A DNA stretch of 64,000 bases from Caloranaerobacter sp. TR13 (GTDB taxonomy: Bacteria > Bacillota > Clostridia > Tissierellales > Thermohalobacteraceae): positions 1 through 64,000 of the forward strand of contig NZ_JXLL01000001.1 of NCBI RefSeq assembly GCF_001316435.1, in the 5' to 3' direction. This document shows, one piece after another, positions 53,619-62,892 of this stretch. The notes below the pieces were generated by a model. That model saw only the letters and a program-made list of their open reading frames with translations, did no database searches and had not been told where the DNA came from. Position 1 is the stretch's first letter; each line of letters opens with the position of its first letter. The position numbers and the translations under genes were made by a program.

Positions 53619-54860
53619 ATGGATTGTAAAAGCTTTGAAGAAAGAATGTCTCTTTATATAGATGATATGCTAGATGAAGTGCAAAAAAAGGAGTTTGAAC
53701 AGCATTTAAATGAGTGCAAAAAATGCCAAATCTTATTTAAAAACATGAATAGTATTGTTAATTATGCTAGTGTATGTGAAGAAATAGAATTGCCTAAAGA
53801 CTTTAATGAAAAGCTTAGAATAAGACTTAAAGAAATTAAGAAACCAAAAGGTTATAAAAATAAATTCAAGGTATTATCTACAATAGTTGCTGTTTTTTTT
53901 ATAGTAATAATTGCTATTTCAATGTCAATGGATTTTTTTGGTAATAATTTTAAAATGGAAGAAAGAATGCAATATGATACACAAGAAGCACCTATGGAAA
54001 ATCAAATGGCTAAAGGACTTGAACCAAGCCAACCAGAATTAGGTAGAGAAGAAGTTACTGATTATAATAATTCTAACTATAGTGCAGATTCTAATGAATC
54101 AGCGTCGTTTACACTTAAAGATGGAAATAAACAAAGTAAATTGGAAAATAGAAAGATAATTGATGAAGCTTATATAGAATTAGATGTAGAAGATTATGAT
54201 AAAGTTTTCAATGAAATAATGGATTATGTAAAATTCTTAGGAGGTTTTGTAGAAAATTCAGAGTCAGGATATCAGTATAATAATTCTAGAGAAGAGAAAG
54301 AACCGTTAAAAAGAGGTTATTTAAGGATTAGAGTGCCATCTGATAAATTTGAAGATACTATTAAATATATTGAAAGCTTAGGTATCATGAAGAGGAAAAA
54401 TTTAACTGGAAGAGATGTAACAGAGCAGTATTATGATATTGAAAATAGAGTTAAGAATTTGAAAATACAAGAAGAAAGATTAAGAGAGATTTTGAGAAAA
54501 GCTGAAAAAGTAGAAGAAATACTTATGATTGAAAATGAATTAAGAAGAATAAGGACTGAAATAGATCAAAATACAGGTATGTTAAAGAAATGGGATAGTT
54601 TAGTAGCTTTAGCTACGATTAATATAAGTTTAAATGAAGTTGAAGTTTTAAATAAGGAAATAAAAAATGTAGATAAAAGTATATTTGAGAAATCTAAGGA
54701 AGGTTTTATTACAACAGTAAATAATATAATTAAGTTGTTTGAAAAAATAATTATATTTTTAATAACTATATTACCGATAATTATTTTAATATCTATCTTG
54801 TTTACAATAGCTTACTTTTTATACAAATATAATTTTAGGAGGGATAAATATGAGAAATAA
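53619..54860 (+). CDS. Anti-sigma factor with zinc finger and DUF4349 domain
   Basis: A 413-residue membrane protein. Cytoplasmic residues 1-80 carry a ZAS zinc-finger motif (His29, Cys33, Cys36 in QHLNECKKC) that binds the sigma factor. A membrane helix is near 83-104. The extracytoplasmic DUF4349 domain (~175-370) is partly coiled coil, and a second membrane helix closes the protein (~373-400). Signal probably opens the complex by proteolysis or conformational change (known for related RsiW; here inferred). It follows the sigma gene by 13 bp. Confidence 0.9.
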   Translation: MDCKSFEERMSLYIDDMLDEVQKKEFEQHLNECKKCQILFKNMNSIVNYASVCEEIELPKDFNEKLRIRLKEIKKPKGYKNKFKVLSTIVAVFFIVIIAISMSMDFFGNNFKMEERMQYDTQEAPMENQMAKGLEPSQPELGREEVTDYNNSNYSADSNESASFTLKDGNKQSKLENRKIIDEAYIELDVEDYDKVFNEIMDYVKFLGGFVENSESGYQYNNSREEKEPLKRGYLRIRVPSDKFEDTIKYIESLGIMKRKNLTGRDVTEQYYDIENRVKNLKIQEERLREILRKAEKVEEILMIENELRRIRTEIDQNTGMLKKWDSLVALATINISLNEVEVLNKEIKNVDKSIFEKSKEGFITTVNNIIKLFEKIIIFLITILPIIILISILFTIAYFLYKYNFRRDKYEK

Positions 54861-55599
54861 GATTGCTGTATTGAGTATATTATTTGCTTTAATTTTAATT
54901 GGAGGCTATATTTTAGGTTCTACTTCTCAAACTGTAGATAATGTATTAGCTGATGAAAAAAATGATTTGGAAAATACAATTACAGTAAGTGGAGAGGGTA
55001 TAATTAAGGTAAAACCAGATATTGCTTATATTAATATTGGAGTTGAAACTATTGGTAAGAATAGTCAGGATGCACAGAAAGAAAACAAGAATAAAATGAC
55101 AAGTATAATGAGCAAAATCAAAAGCTTCAAAATAAAAGACGATGATATAAAAACTATAGAATATAATATTATAGCAATGAGAGAATATGACAGAGAAAAA
55201 GGTAAGAGTATTATAACTGGATATATGGTTAGAAATGTTGTACAAATTACTATAAAAGACATAGAAAATGTAGGCAAAATAATTGATAGAGTTTCTGAAG
55301 TTGGAGCAAACTATATAACTAATATTACTTTTAGTGTAAAAGATAAAGAAAAATATTATTTAGAAGCTTTAAAAATGGCTATGGAAAATGCAAAAAATAA
55401 AGGGGCTGCTATTGCTAGTACTTTTGGAGTTAAATTAGATAAACCATATAAAGTTAATGAGTTATCTAATATGAATTATTCTGTAGTAGGAGGATATAGA
55501 GATTCATTTGCATACCTAAAAGAAGATGCTGTAAGTACACCTATTTCACAAGGAGAACTTGAAATAAGAGCAAATGTAAATGTAGTATATAAGTATTAA
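54850..55599 (+). CDS. SIMPL/DUF541 domain exported protein
   Basis: A 249-residue protein with an N-terminal signal or anchor helix (residues ~5-24) and a SIMPL (DUF541) domain: TITVSGEGIIKVKPDIAYINIG, shown here in part, and the ALKMAMENAKNKGAAIASTFGV segment. Its start overlaps the end of the anti-sigma gene by 11 bp. Third gene of the sigma operon. The family is known from outer-envelope and stress settings with unclear function. The stop codon is immediately followed by the terminator that holds the mobile element. Confidence 0.85.
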   Translation: MRNKIAVLSILFALILIGGYILGSTSQTVDNVLADEKNDLENTITVSGEGIIKVKPDIAYINIGVETIGKNSQDAQKENKNKMTSIMSKIKSFKIKDDDIKTIEYNIIAMREYDREKGKSIITGYMVRNVVQITIKDIENVGKIIDRVSEVGANYITNITFSVKDKEKYYLEALKMAMENAKNKGAAIASTFGVKLDKPYKVNELSNMNYSVVGGYRDSFAYLKEDAVSTPISQGELEIRANVNVVYKY

Positions 55600-55614
55600 C
55601 CCTTGATGTATCAT
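55597..55614 (+). other. Left half of a split terminator / left attachment site of the mobile element
   Basis: AACCCTTGATGTATCAT: 11-base terminator arm plus the core repeat ATGTATCAT (55606-55614). GATGTA (55605-55610) equals the core hexamer known for Tn554 attachment sites. Confidence 0.8.
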
Positions 55615-55654
55615 TGTCAAGAGTAAATTTATAAAATCGTTAAAAAATAAGTAA

Positions 55655-55690
55655 AAAGGTATACTACACATGTGTAGTATACCTTTATTA
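55655..55690 (+). terminator. 32-bp perfect palindrome near the left end of the element
   Basis: Half-site AAAGGTATACTACACA, palindromic without a spacer (55655-55686), followed by ATTAAATTCT. It can stop transcription entering from the sigma operon. Confidence 0.7.
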
Positions 55691-55763
55691 AATTCTACTT
55701 TAAATTTTTTAAACATAAATTAAAGTACAAAAAATATTTACTATACAATTGATATCTTATTTT

Positions 55764-56165
55764 TTAATTATCAACACGTTTACCAGTAAAACTACCATTA
55801 AAATTACTTACTTTTATTATCTTGATATTATCTAATATATTGTCACTAACTTTATCTACATATCTATATCTATAAACTATCCCATTAACTACATTCTCAT
55901 TTTTTTCTACTGTTAAAACTTCAACTGATTTATTTTCAGGAGGTATTAATACAATATATGATTCACCATCTCCTAGAATAAACCTACTACTGTTTGGTTC
56001 TATATTTTCATCAATTCTGTCTTTTATAAATTCTGGAACTTTTTCACAAGAAAGTATTTCATAAGACATTTCTGGATAATATTTATCTTTATTGTTTCTA
56101 CCCATTAAAACTATACTGGAAATAAATAAAATAATTATTATAATTACTGTATATTTTTTAGCCAT
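55764..56165 (-). CDS. Passenger gene of the element: exported hypothetical protein (133 aa)
   Basis: A 133-residue protein with an N-terminal signal or anchor helix (KKYTVIIIIILFISSIVLMG) and a soluble domain with short beta strands. No lipobox. Faint resemblance to PrcB-type small proteins, not enough to assign. AGGAGG lies seven bases before the chosen ATG (MAKK), while a longer frame exists upstream. It lies inside the transposon, after tnpC and on the same strand. Confidence 0.65.
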   Translation of the reverse strand: MAKKYTVIIIIILFISSIVLMGRNNKDKYYPEMSYEILSCEKVPEFIKDRIDENIEPNSSRFILGDGESYIVLIPPENKSVEVLTVEKNENVVNGIVYRYRYVDKVSDNILDNIKIIKVSNFNGSFTGKRVDN

Positions 56166-56258
56166 AAAATTCCTCCTCAAAGATCTTATTTTACTTTCAA
56201 TTATATTTTAAATTGAAAATTCTTACAATTTTATGTGTGTTATATATAGTTAACCTTA

Positions 56259-56660
56259 TTAATTTTGTGTTAAATAATTTTTAAATTTTTCATAAACGTC
56301 AGAATAAGCAATTTTTAACTGCTTTCTTAAATGTTTATTTTCTTCTTCAAGTTTTTTAATTTTACGCTTTAGAGATGCTATTAAAGCATCTTTATTATTT
56401 TCATCCATTTCTCGTTTAATTTGGGCTGGAGTTGGTACTTGTGATTGTTGGTATCTTAAAGTTTCGATTCTTTCTTTAATATCTGGATTGTTATATAAAG
56501 TTTTTTTAGATACACCAGCCTCATTAGCCACACTATTAAAATTTATGCTTTTATTTGCCTTTAAAAGCCTTTTTATTGCTTCATCTACTTTTCGTCTTGT
56601 TTCAGCCTTTCTTTGTTCATGTAATTGTTTTAAAAACTCTTTTCGATTAAAATTAGACAT
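56259..56660 (-). CDS. tnpC: TnpC-like transposition accessory protein (DUF6262 family)
   Basis: A 133-residue protein matching the Tn554 TnpC family (DUF6262). An N-terminal helix-turn-helix region (INFNSVANEAGVSKKTLYNN) suggests DNA binding, followed by a long charged coiled coil (SLKRKIKKLEEENKHLRKQL). The start ATG at 56660 follows GTAGGTGA right after the tnpB stop. Third gene of the tnpABC operon. Intact. Confidence 0.85.
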   Translation of the reverse strand: MSNFNRKEFLKQLHEQRKAETRRKVDEAIKRLLKANKSINFNSVANEAGVSKKTLYNNPDIKERIETLRYQQSQVPTPAQIKREMDENNKDALIASLKRKIKKLEEENKHLRKQLKIAYSDVYEKFKNYLTQN

Positions 56661-56669
56661 ATGTATCAC

Positions 56670-58767
56670 CTACTTCATTAATTTATCTATTCTACCATAA
56701 ATGATATTTCCATCTTTAATGGTGTTATATATTTCTTCATATATCTTTAGTAGTTCTTCATTTTCTTTAACCATTTCTAATCTGTTATACTCTTTAGCCT
56801 GTTTAATAAGTGCTTTTACAGAATTTATATGGATTTCATATTTTTTAATATCACCTTCAAATATTCCAATACCTAGATTTTTACAAGGTTTTCCGCCATT
56901 ACAAGTAAGGCATGGAGGTTGTTTTGCATACTCACATTTACCTTTATTCCTTTGTAAGCAAGTTCCATAAGGAGTATCAATAGCATTTAATTTATGATTT
57001 AACCAAAGCATATCTAATATATCTTGTGATATTTCGCCAGTTATTTCTTGCTCTATTTCTCCATGAACATTAAAAGTAAAAACTCCACTTTTCATTACTT
57101 CATCATGTACTTTTCTTTTTCTATCATCAAGTATTTTAGCATATCTAAGTGTCATTTCTGGTGATGCATGGGCTAATAATTCTTGGACAGTTAATATATC
57201 AGCACCGTTATTTAGCATTTTAACTCCATAAGTATGACGAAAGGAATGATTTTTAAAATGATAAAGTTTTCCACTTTCATCTGTAATATTATATTCCCTT
57301 GCAAAAATATTAAGATTTTTTCGTATCCATCTTTGAGAATAAGGTTTACCTTTTCTTGAACCTGTATATCTTACAAATATTAAGTTATCAGGGTTATTAT
57401 CTATATTACTATTTTTCTTTGCTTTATCAATAAGTACAGCAAGTATATTGGCAAGTTCATCATCAATAGGCATTCTATGTCTTTCTACATATGTTTTTTC
57501 AATATCAGTTACTATCCAATACTTTCCGTTTAGTTTTACTAGACAATCTTGTTTTAATCCTAATACATCTGAAATACGAAGCCCTGTTTTATACATAACC
57601 CACACTATAGGTATAACATCTTTATGAAGATTGTTTATGTGTCGAAATAACTGCTCTAAAACATAATCTGGAATATAATCTATCTGATCGTATGGCTTTT
57701 TCTTTAGTTTTGGTTTATCTTCAGAGAAAATAAGTATTCTAACATTCTTTTTAGGAGCAATATCATATTCTTTTAATTGAATATCAGATAAGAACTTTTT
57801 TATAGTACGTAATGCTTTACTTATTATAATCATTAGGATTAGCGTTTCTTTGTGTCAGATTTTCCTTGACATAAGCACTTAGCCATTCAATATATTTTTC
57901 TATATGATACCTTTCTAAGTTTTTCAAATCATTCCATGTTGGTTCTAGTTCTAGCATTAAATTAATAAAGTTAGGTAAAAAATTTGCATAGAACATTGCT
58001 GTAGCCCAAGTAAATCTGCTATTACTCAATAATTTTTGCTTAAAATATTTTTTTACTTCGTTTCTTATTGTTTTATTTTTAATTTTACTAAAATCTATAA
58101 AATATTCTGTTCTTGACTTATTATAACTTATCCCATATTTTTCAAGGTTCCTTACATCCCATCTATCTTTTTCCCATTCTTCTCTTATATCAGTAAGATT
58201 AAACAAGTAATTATAAATGCCATTTAAAAAATTCGCTATTGCAGTTTTATTAATATATTTTTTATCTATGCTTTTTGTATAAACAGTTCTTATAGTCTTA
58301 ATACCTTTATTTTCTAACCAATCAATCCATTTAATATTTGTTTTTTCTATATCAAGTTCAAGAAGTGAATTGATATTAGGGTATTTTTCATTAATAAATT
58401 CTGATAATCTTCTAATAAATTGTTGCTGTACTATTAGTATAGAAATTAAACTCCATTCGTCATTAAATAGTTTATTGTAAACAATAAATTTTATTTCATT
58501 GTTTATATTAGGATTGTTAAAGTTAAATGCTATATTTTTATTTGGATATTTATATTTCTCGTATTGCTCTTTAAACTGCTCTATATTGCCGAAAAAATTT
58601 ATATGCCATTTGTTATTATCTAAAAAGTATGTAGTCTTAACATCTTTATATATAACAGAACCATCTTCATTTACAAACTTTTCTGTATAACTTGATAAAG
58701 TATCTATTATTCGTTGCATATACTCTGAATTGTTAGAATATCCAAGTACATTTAAAGTATTTTTCAC
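56670..58767 (-). pseudogene. tnpB: TnpB-like tyrosine recombinase, frameshifted
   Basis: Two overlapping reading frames together cover one ~700-residue TnpB-type integrase. The N-terminal part (57817-58767, 316 codons, GTG start) ends ENLTQRNANPNDYNK. The C-terminal part (56670-57833, 387 codons) resumes ISKALRTIKKFL in another frame after a 17-bp overlap. The C-terminal part holds the complete catalytic set: TGLRISDVLGL (Arg), HSFRHTYGV (His, Arg), LLAHASPEMTLRYAKI (His, Tyr). A zinc-like CLTCNGGKPC motif follows. A two-base loss in an AT repeat near 57830 would explain the break. It may be a real defect, a sequencing error, or translational coupling through the overlapping ATG. Confidence 0.75.
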
Positions 58768-58782
58768 TTTTCATTTGCCTCC

Positions 58783-59927
58783 TTATAAAACTGAATTTTT
58801 ATTGTTATCTTTTGAAATTGGTATTTTAAAGGCATCTTGTGCTTTTTCCCAATCTTTTCTTATATCTTCATCAGAAGGATGAAGATACATATTCATAGTG
58901 GTTTGTATCTGAGAATGTCCTAATCTTTCTTGAACTTGCTTTATGTCTTTTGTTTTCTGATAGTAAATAGTTGCATGAGTATGTCGTGAAAGATGTGGGT
59001 GGACATCAATACCTGTTTTCTTTCTGATTCTTTTAAATAAATCGCTAACATCAGAGTATTCCATAGGTTTACCTGCATTTTTTCCTTTTAATTTAACAAA
59101 CAAAAAATTTGTATCTATTTCAAGTTCATCAAGCATTTCATAAGCATAATCGTCAAATAAATCCATTAATTCTTGAGATATATAGATTTCTCTTTCTCCA
59201 GTTTTGAGTTTAGCACCGTTAGGTAGTTCGCCTCTATCTACTAGTCTAATTCTATGCCCATTCTTATGGTCGTATATTAAATCTTCTATGAAAAGAGATA
59301 AGGCTTCGCCTATTCTCAAGCCTGTTTCAAACAGTAGTTTAATTAAAAACTTATCTCTTATATTTGTAGTTGCTTCATATATTTTTTCAACTTCTTCTTT
59401 AGTTAAAACTTTAGGCTTTCTTTTTGGTTCTTTAAGTTTAAGTATATTTTTATTTATAGGCTTGTCCTTATTTACATGATAAAGAAAATCTTTATATCTT
59501 CTTCTACCTCCTGCATATATTTGCCTTATTAGTTTTTCTATCAAATCATTTTTGATTTCTTCTGTTCTATATAAATAGTCATAGAAATTACTAACTACTG
59601 TTATTACATGATTTACTGTCTTTTCACTTCTTTTTGCTTTTATTGGTTTTAAACTAATTATTTTACTATCTCCATAGGGGTTTCTTAGCCATCCTACAAA
59701 GTTAGATAAGTCATTGATATTAATTTCTCTATAATCTTTATTTATTTCTTCTAGAAACTCAAAGAATAGTTTTAAATCATAGCAATATGCTTTTAAAGTA
59801 TTGCTCTCTTACCTGTATTGTCTAGATATATTAAATATCTCGCTACAGGTATTATTGGTATTCCTCTGTCATCTAAAAGTAAATATCTTCGCTTATTTCC
59901 TTCTAGTAATACTTCTTGTACTTTCAT
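58783..59927 (-). pseudogene. tnpA: TnpA-like tyrosine recombinase, frameshifted
   Basis: A TnpA-type integrase of about 380 codons. It opens with ATG at 59927 (MKVQEVLLEGNKRRYLLLDD) after AGGTGA, runs to NTGKRAIL and then meets a stop. The next frame continues SNTLKAYCYDLKLFFEFLEE (SAM-like core-binding domain) and the catalytic domain with TGLRIGEALSL, HLSRHTHATIYY, GHSQIQTTMNMY: catalytic Arg, His-x-x-Arg, and Tyr are all present. The break is at an AGAGAG run at 59802-59808, consistent with an AG dinucleotide gain. Confidence 0.8.
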
Positions 59928-59956
59928 ATTTTCACCTACCATTCGAAATACTTTTA

Positions 59957-59985
59957 ACTATATTGCATCAAACGTATGTTCGCAA
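59957..59985 (-). promoter_or_regulatory. Promoter of the tnpABC genes
   Basis: TTGCGA and TATAGT on the minus strand with a 17-base spacer, 30 bases before the tnpA ATG. Confidence 0.6.
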
Positions 59986-60039
59986 TTCTAGTATGTATTA
60001 CATTTAATCAACTAGTTTCTTATACATAATTTAATTATT

Positions 60040-60092
60040 TTCTTTTATAAAAAATATAGGGTAAATAGTATATATATTTTACTATCTACCCT
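60040..60092 (-). terminator. Inward-facing terminator near the right end of the element
   Basis: GGGTAGATAGTA / TACTATTTACCC stem (one mismatch) followed on the minus strand by TATATTTTTTAT. It can stop transcription entering the element from the right. Confidence 0.65.
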
Positions 60093-60113
60093 ATAAAGAT
60101 TATACTCTATTCA

Positions 60114-60138
60114 ATGTATCATCAAGGGTTTTATTTGT
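60114..60138 (+). other. Right attachment site / right half of the split terminator
   Basis: Core ATGTATCAT (60114-60122), then CAAGGGTT and TTTATTTG, the second arm and T-rich tail of the terminator whose first arm lies at 55597-55607. The rest of the gap to polA shows no further signal. Confidence 0.8.
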
Positions 60139-60216
60139 TTACTATTTATTCTATTTCTTATATACTTAATATAAGAAATTAACTATATATTAAAGAAGTA
60201 TTAAGGAGCTGGTTAA

Positions 60217-62892
60217 ATGTCATTAAAAAGATTCATGGTGGTTGATGGTAATAGTTTATTACATAGAGCATTTCATGCATTACCTCCATTGCAAACTAAA
60301 GATGGAATATATACTAATGGAGTTTATGGTTTCTTAACAATGTTAAATAAAATAGTCGAAGAATATTCTCCTGAATATATATGTGTTGTATTTGATAAAA
60401 AAACACCAACATTTAGGCATAAGGAGTATGCGGAATATAAGGCACAAAGAGCTAAAACTCCTAATGAGTTGATTATGCAGTTTGATATTCTAAAGGAAGT
60501 ATTGAGCAAACTAAATATAACTACTCTAGAAATTGATGGATTTGAGGCAGACGATATTGCAGGAACGTTAGCATCAATAGGTGAAAAGAAAGGATTAGAA
60601 ACTATTTTAGTTACTGGTGATAAAGATTATTTACAGTTGGCGACAAAAAAGACTAAAGTATTGATAACTAGAAGAGGCATAACCAATCTGGAAATATATG
60701 ATGAGCAAAGTGTGAAAGAAAAATATGGAATAAGTCCAGCACAATTAATTGATTTGAAAGGGCTCATGGGAGATAAATCAGATAATATTCCTGGAGTCCC
60801 TGGAATTGGTGAAAAAACAGGAATTAAACTTATAAAAGAATTTGGTTCGCTTGAAGGGATATATGAGAAATTAGAAAATGTCTCAGGTAAGAAACTTAAA
60901 GAGAGATTAATAGAGAATAGACTTCAAGCTTTTATGAGTAAAAAATTGGCTAAAATTATAACAGAAGTGCCTATTAATATAGATATAGAAGAGCTAAAGA
61001 AAAAAGAACCTGATTACGATGAACTTATAGACTTATATAAGAAACTTGAATTTAACAGTTTGTTGAGTAAAATTGGAAAAAATTCAAGTGTTAGTGAGAT
61101 ATCTGATGATTTAAAAATAAATATTGGTTGTAATTATGAAATAGTACAAAATTTGGAAAGGATAGACGGTATAATACAGAGCATAAATAAAAGTAAAAAT
61201 ATATTTTTAAGATTTATTCAAGAGGATAAAATAATAGGCCTTACGGTTAAAACTGAAATAGAAAAAACGTATTATATAGATTTAGTTGAAGAGGAATTTA
61301 AAGATAAAGTTTTATTGAAATTAAAAAAAATATTTGAAGATAAGGAAATAGAAAAAAAGGGACATCATTTAAAAGAAGATATTTTAGTGCTCTTGAAAAA
61401 TGGAATATATTTACAAGGAATAGCATTCGACAGTATGATAGGTCAATATATAATAAATCCTTCACAAAATAGTTACAGTATTAAAGAACTAGCTAAGGAA
61501 TACTTATCTGTTTTTGTAGAAGATGAAGATGATATTCTAGGCAAAGGAAAAAGTAGAAAAAAGATAATAGATATTCCTTTGGAAGAAAGAGCTAAGATAT
61601 TTTCTACTCAACTAGAAATAATATGGAGAATTGAAAATGTAATAAAAGAAAAAATACAAGAATATGAAATGAATGAGTTGTATTATACAGTTGAATTACC
61701 TTTAATAGAAGTGTTAGCATTTATGGAGTTTGAGGGATTTGCTGTAGATATTAAAAAATTAAATGAGCTAGGCAAAGAATTTGAAACAAAAATGGCAGAG
61801 CTTACAAATGAAATATACAGCTTAGCAGGTGAAGAGTTTAATATAAATTCAACTAAGCAGTTAGGATGTATTTTATTTGAAAAACTAGAATTACCAGTAA
61901 TTAAAAAGACGAAAACAGGTTATTCAACAAATGCAGAAGTGCTAGAAAAATTAAAAGAAAAACACCCTATTATAGAAAAAATACTTGAATATAGACGCAT
62001 AATGAAATTAAAAACAACATATGTTGACGGTTTAATTTCCTTAGTGGATAAAGAAACTAATAAGATACATTCAACTTTTAATCAGACAATAACTACTACT
62101 GGAAGAATAAGTAGTACTGAGCCTAATCTTCAGAATATACCTATAAAAACAGAAGAGGGAAGGAAAATTAGAAAAGTATTTATACCAAGTAGTGAAGAGT
62201 ATAAGTTAGTTGATGCCGATTATTCACAAATTGAATTAAGAGTACTTGCTCATATTACAGACGATCCAAACTTAAAAGAAGCATTTTTTAATAATGAGGA
62301 TATTCATACTAAAACAGCCGCTGAGGTATTTAATGTGCCAAAAGCAGATGTAACACCTCTAATGAGAAGTAGAGCTAAAGCTGTAAATTTTGGCATAATA
62401 TACGGCATAAGTGATTATGGATTAGCAAGAGACTTGAACATTAGTAGAAAGGAAGCAAAGCTTTATATAGAAAACTATTTTGCAAAATACAAAAAAGTTA
62501 AGGAATATATGGATAATATAATACAAGAAGGAAAAGAAAAAGGATATGTAGCGACAATTATGAATAGAAGAAGATATCTTCCAGAATTAAAGTCAAGGAA
62601 TTTTAATATAAGATCTTTTGGGGAAAGAATGGCAATGAATACTCCTATACAAGGTAGCGCAGCAGATATAATAAAAATTGCTATGGTGAATGTTTTTAAT
62701 GAATTGAGAAAGAAAAAATTAAAATCAAAATTAATATTACAAGTTCACGATGAGTTAATTATAGAGGCTCATAAAGATGAATTAGAACAAGTTAAGAAAA
62801 TACTTAAGCTACAGATGGAAAATGCATTTAAATTAAGCGTTCCTTTAAAAGTTGACATGAAGATAGGTGATAGCTGGTATGAAACAAAATAA
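60217..62892 (+). CDS. polA: DNA polymerase I
   Basis: An 891-residue DNA polymerase I for repair and Okazaki-fragment processing. Residues 1-295: 5'-3' flap endonuclease (VDGNSLLHRAFHALP, GFEADDIAGTLA, VTGDKDYLQL, KGLMGDKSDNIPGVPGIGEKT). Residues ~300-500: 3'-5' exonuclease-like domain, but its DEDD acid motif is missing (IFLRFIQEDK), so proofreading is probably lost, as in Bacillus and Taq. Polymerase domain ~500-891 with motif A (DADYSQIELR, ~664), motif B (RAKAVNFGIIYG, ~719) and motif C (QVHDEL, ~842). ATG follows AAGGAGC. Confidence 0.96.
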   Translation: MSLKRFMVVDGNSLLHRAFHALPPLQTKDGIYTNGVYGFLTMLNKIVEEYSPEYICVVFDKKTPTFRHKEYAEYKAQRAKTPNELIMQFDILKEVLSKLNITTLEIDGFEADDIAGTLASIGEKKGLETILVTGDKDYLQLATKKTKVLITRRGITNLEIYDEQSVKEKYGISPAQLIDLKGLMGDKSDNIPGVPGIGEKTGIKLIKEFGSLEGIYEKLENVSGKKLKERLIENRLQAFMSKKLAKIITEVPINIDIEELKKKEPDYDELIDLYKKLEFNSLLSKIGKNSSVSEISDDLKINIGCNYEIVQNLERIDGIIQSINKSKNIFLRFIQEDKIIGLTVKTEIEKTYYIDLVEEEFKDKVLLKLKKIFEDKEIEKKGHHLKEDILVLLKNGIYLQGIAFDSMIGQYIINPSQNSYSIKELAKEYLSVFVEDEDDILGKGKSRKKIIDIPLEERAKIFSTQLEIIWRIENVIKEKIQEYEMNELYYTVELPLIEVLAFMEFEGFAVDIKKLNELGKEFETKMAELTNEIYSLAGEEFNINSTKQLGCILFEKLELPVIKKTKTGYSTNAEVLEKLKEKHPIIEKILEYRRIMKLKTTYVDGLISLVDKETNKIHSTFNQTITTTGRISSTEPNLQNIPIKTEEGRKIRKVFIPSSEEYKLVDADYSQIELRVLAHITDDPNLKEAFFNNEDIHTKTAAEVFNVPKADVTPLMRSRAKAVNFGIIYGISDYGLARDLNISRKEAKLYIENYFAKYKKVKEYMDNIIQEGKEKGYVATIMNRRRYLPELKSRNFNIRSFGERMAMNTPIQGSAADIIKIAMVNVFNELRKKKLKSKLILQVHDELIIEAHKDELEQVKKILKLQMENAFKLSVPLKVDMKIGDSWYETK

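Larger units (their letters stand above)
55606..60113 (-). mobile_element. Tn554-like site-specific transposon (about 4.5 kb)
   Basis: The element is bounded by 9-bp direct repeats ATGTATCAT at 55606-55614 and 60114-60122. It carries, in order from its right end on the minus strand, tnpA, tnpB, tnpC (as in Tn554) and a small passenger gene. Both ends show inverted partial matches (TTG, three bases, AGAGTA just inside the core). Joining the outer flanks gives a perfect 11-bp terminator stem, and joining the inner ends gives a second palindrome centred on TAT. Both tnpA and tnpB are frameshifted, so mobility is doubtful. Confidence 0.85.

Noticed and set aside
57817-57833. Programmed frameshift or normal gene coupling in tnpB
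   Set aside because: No slippery heptamer or ribosome site is seen. A frameshift mutation is simpler, but this is not excluded.
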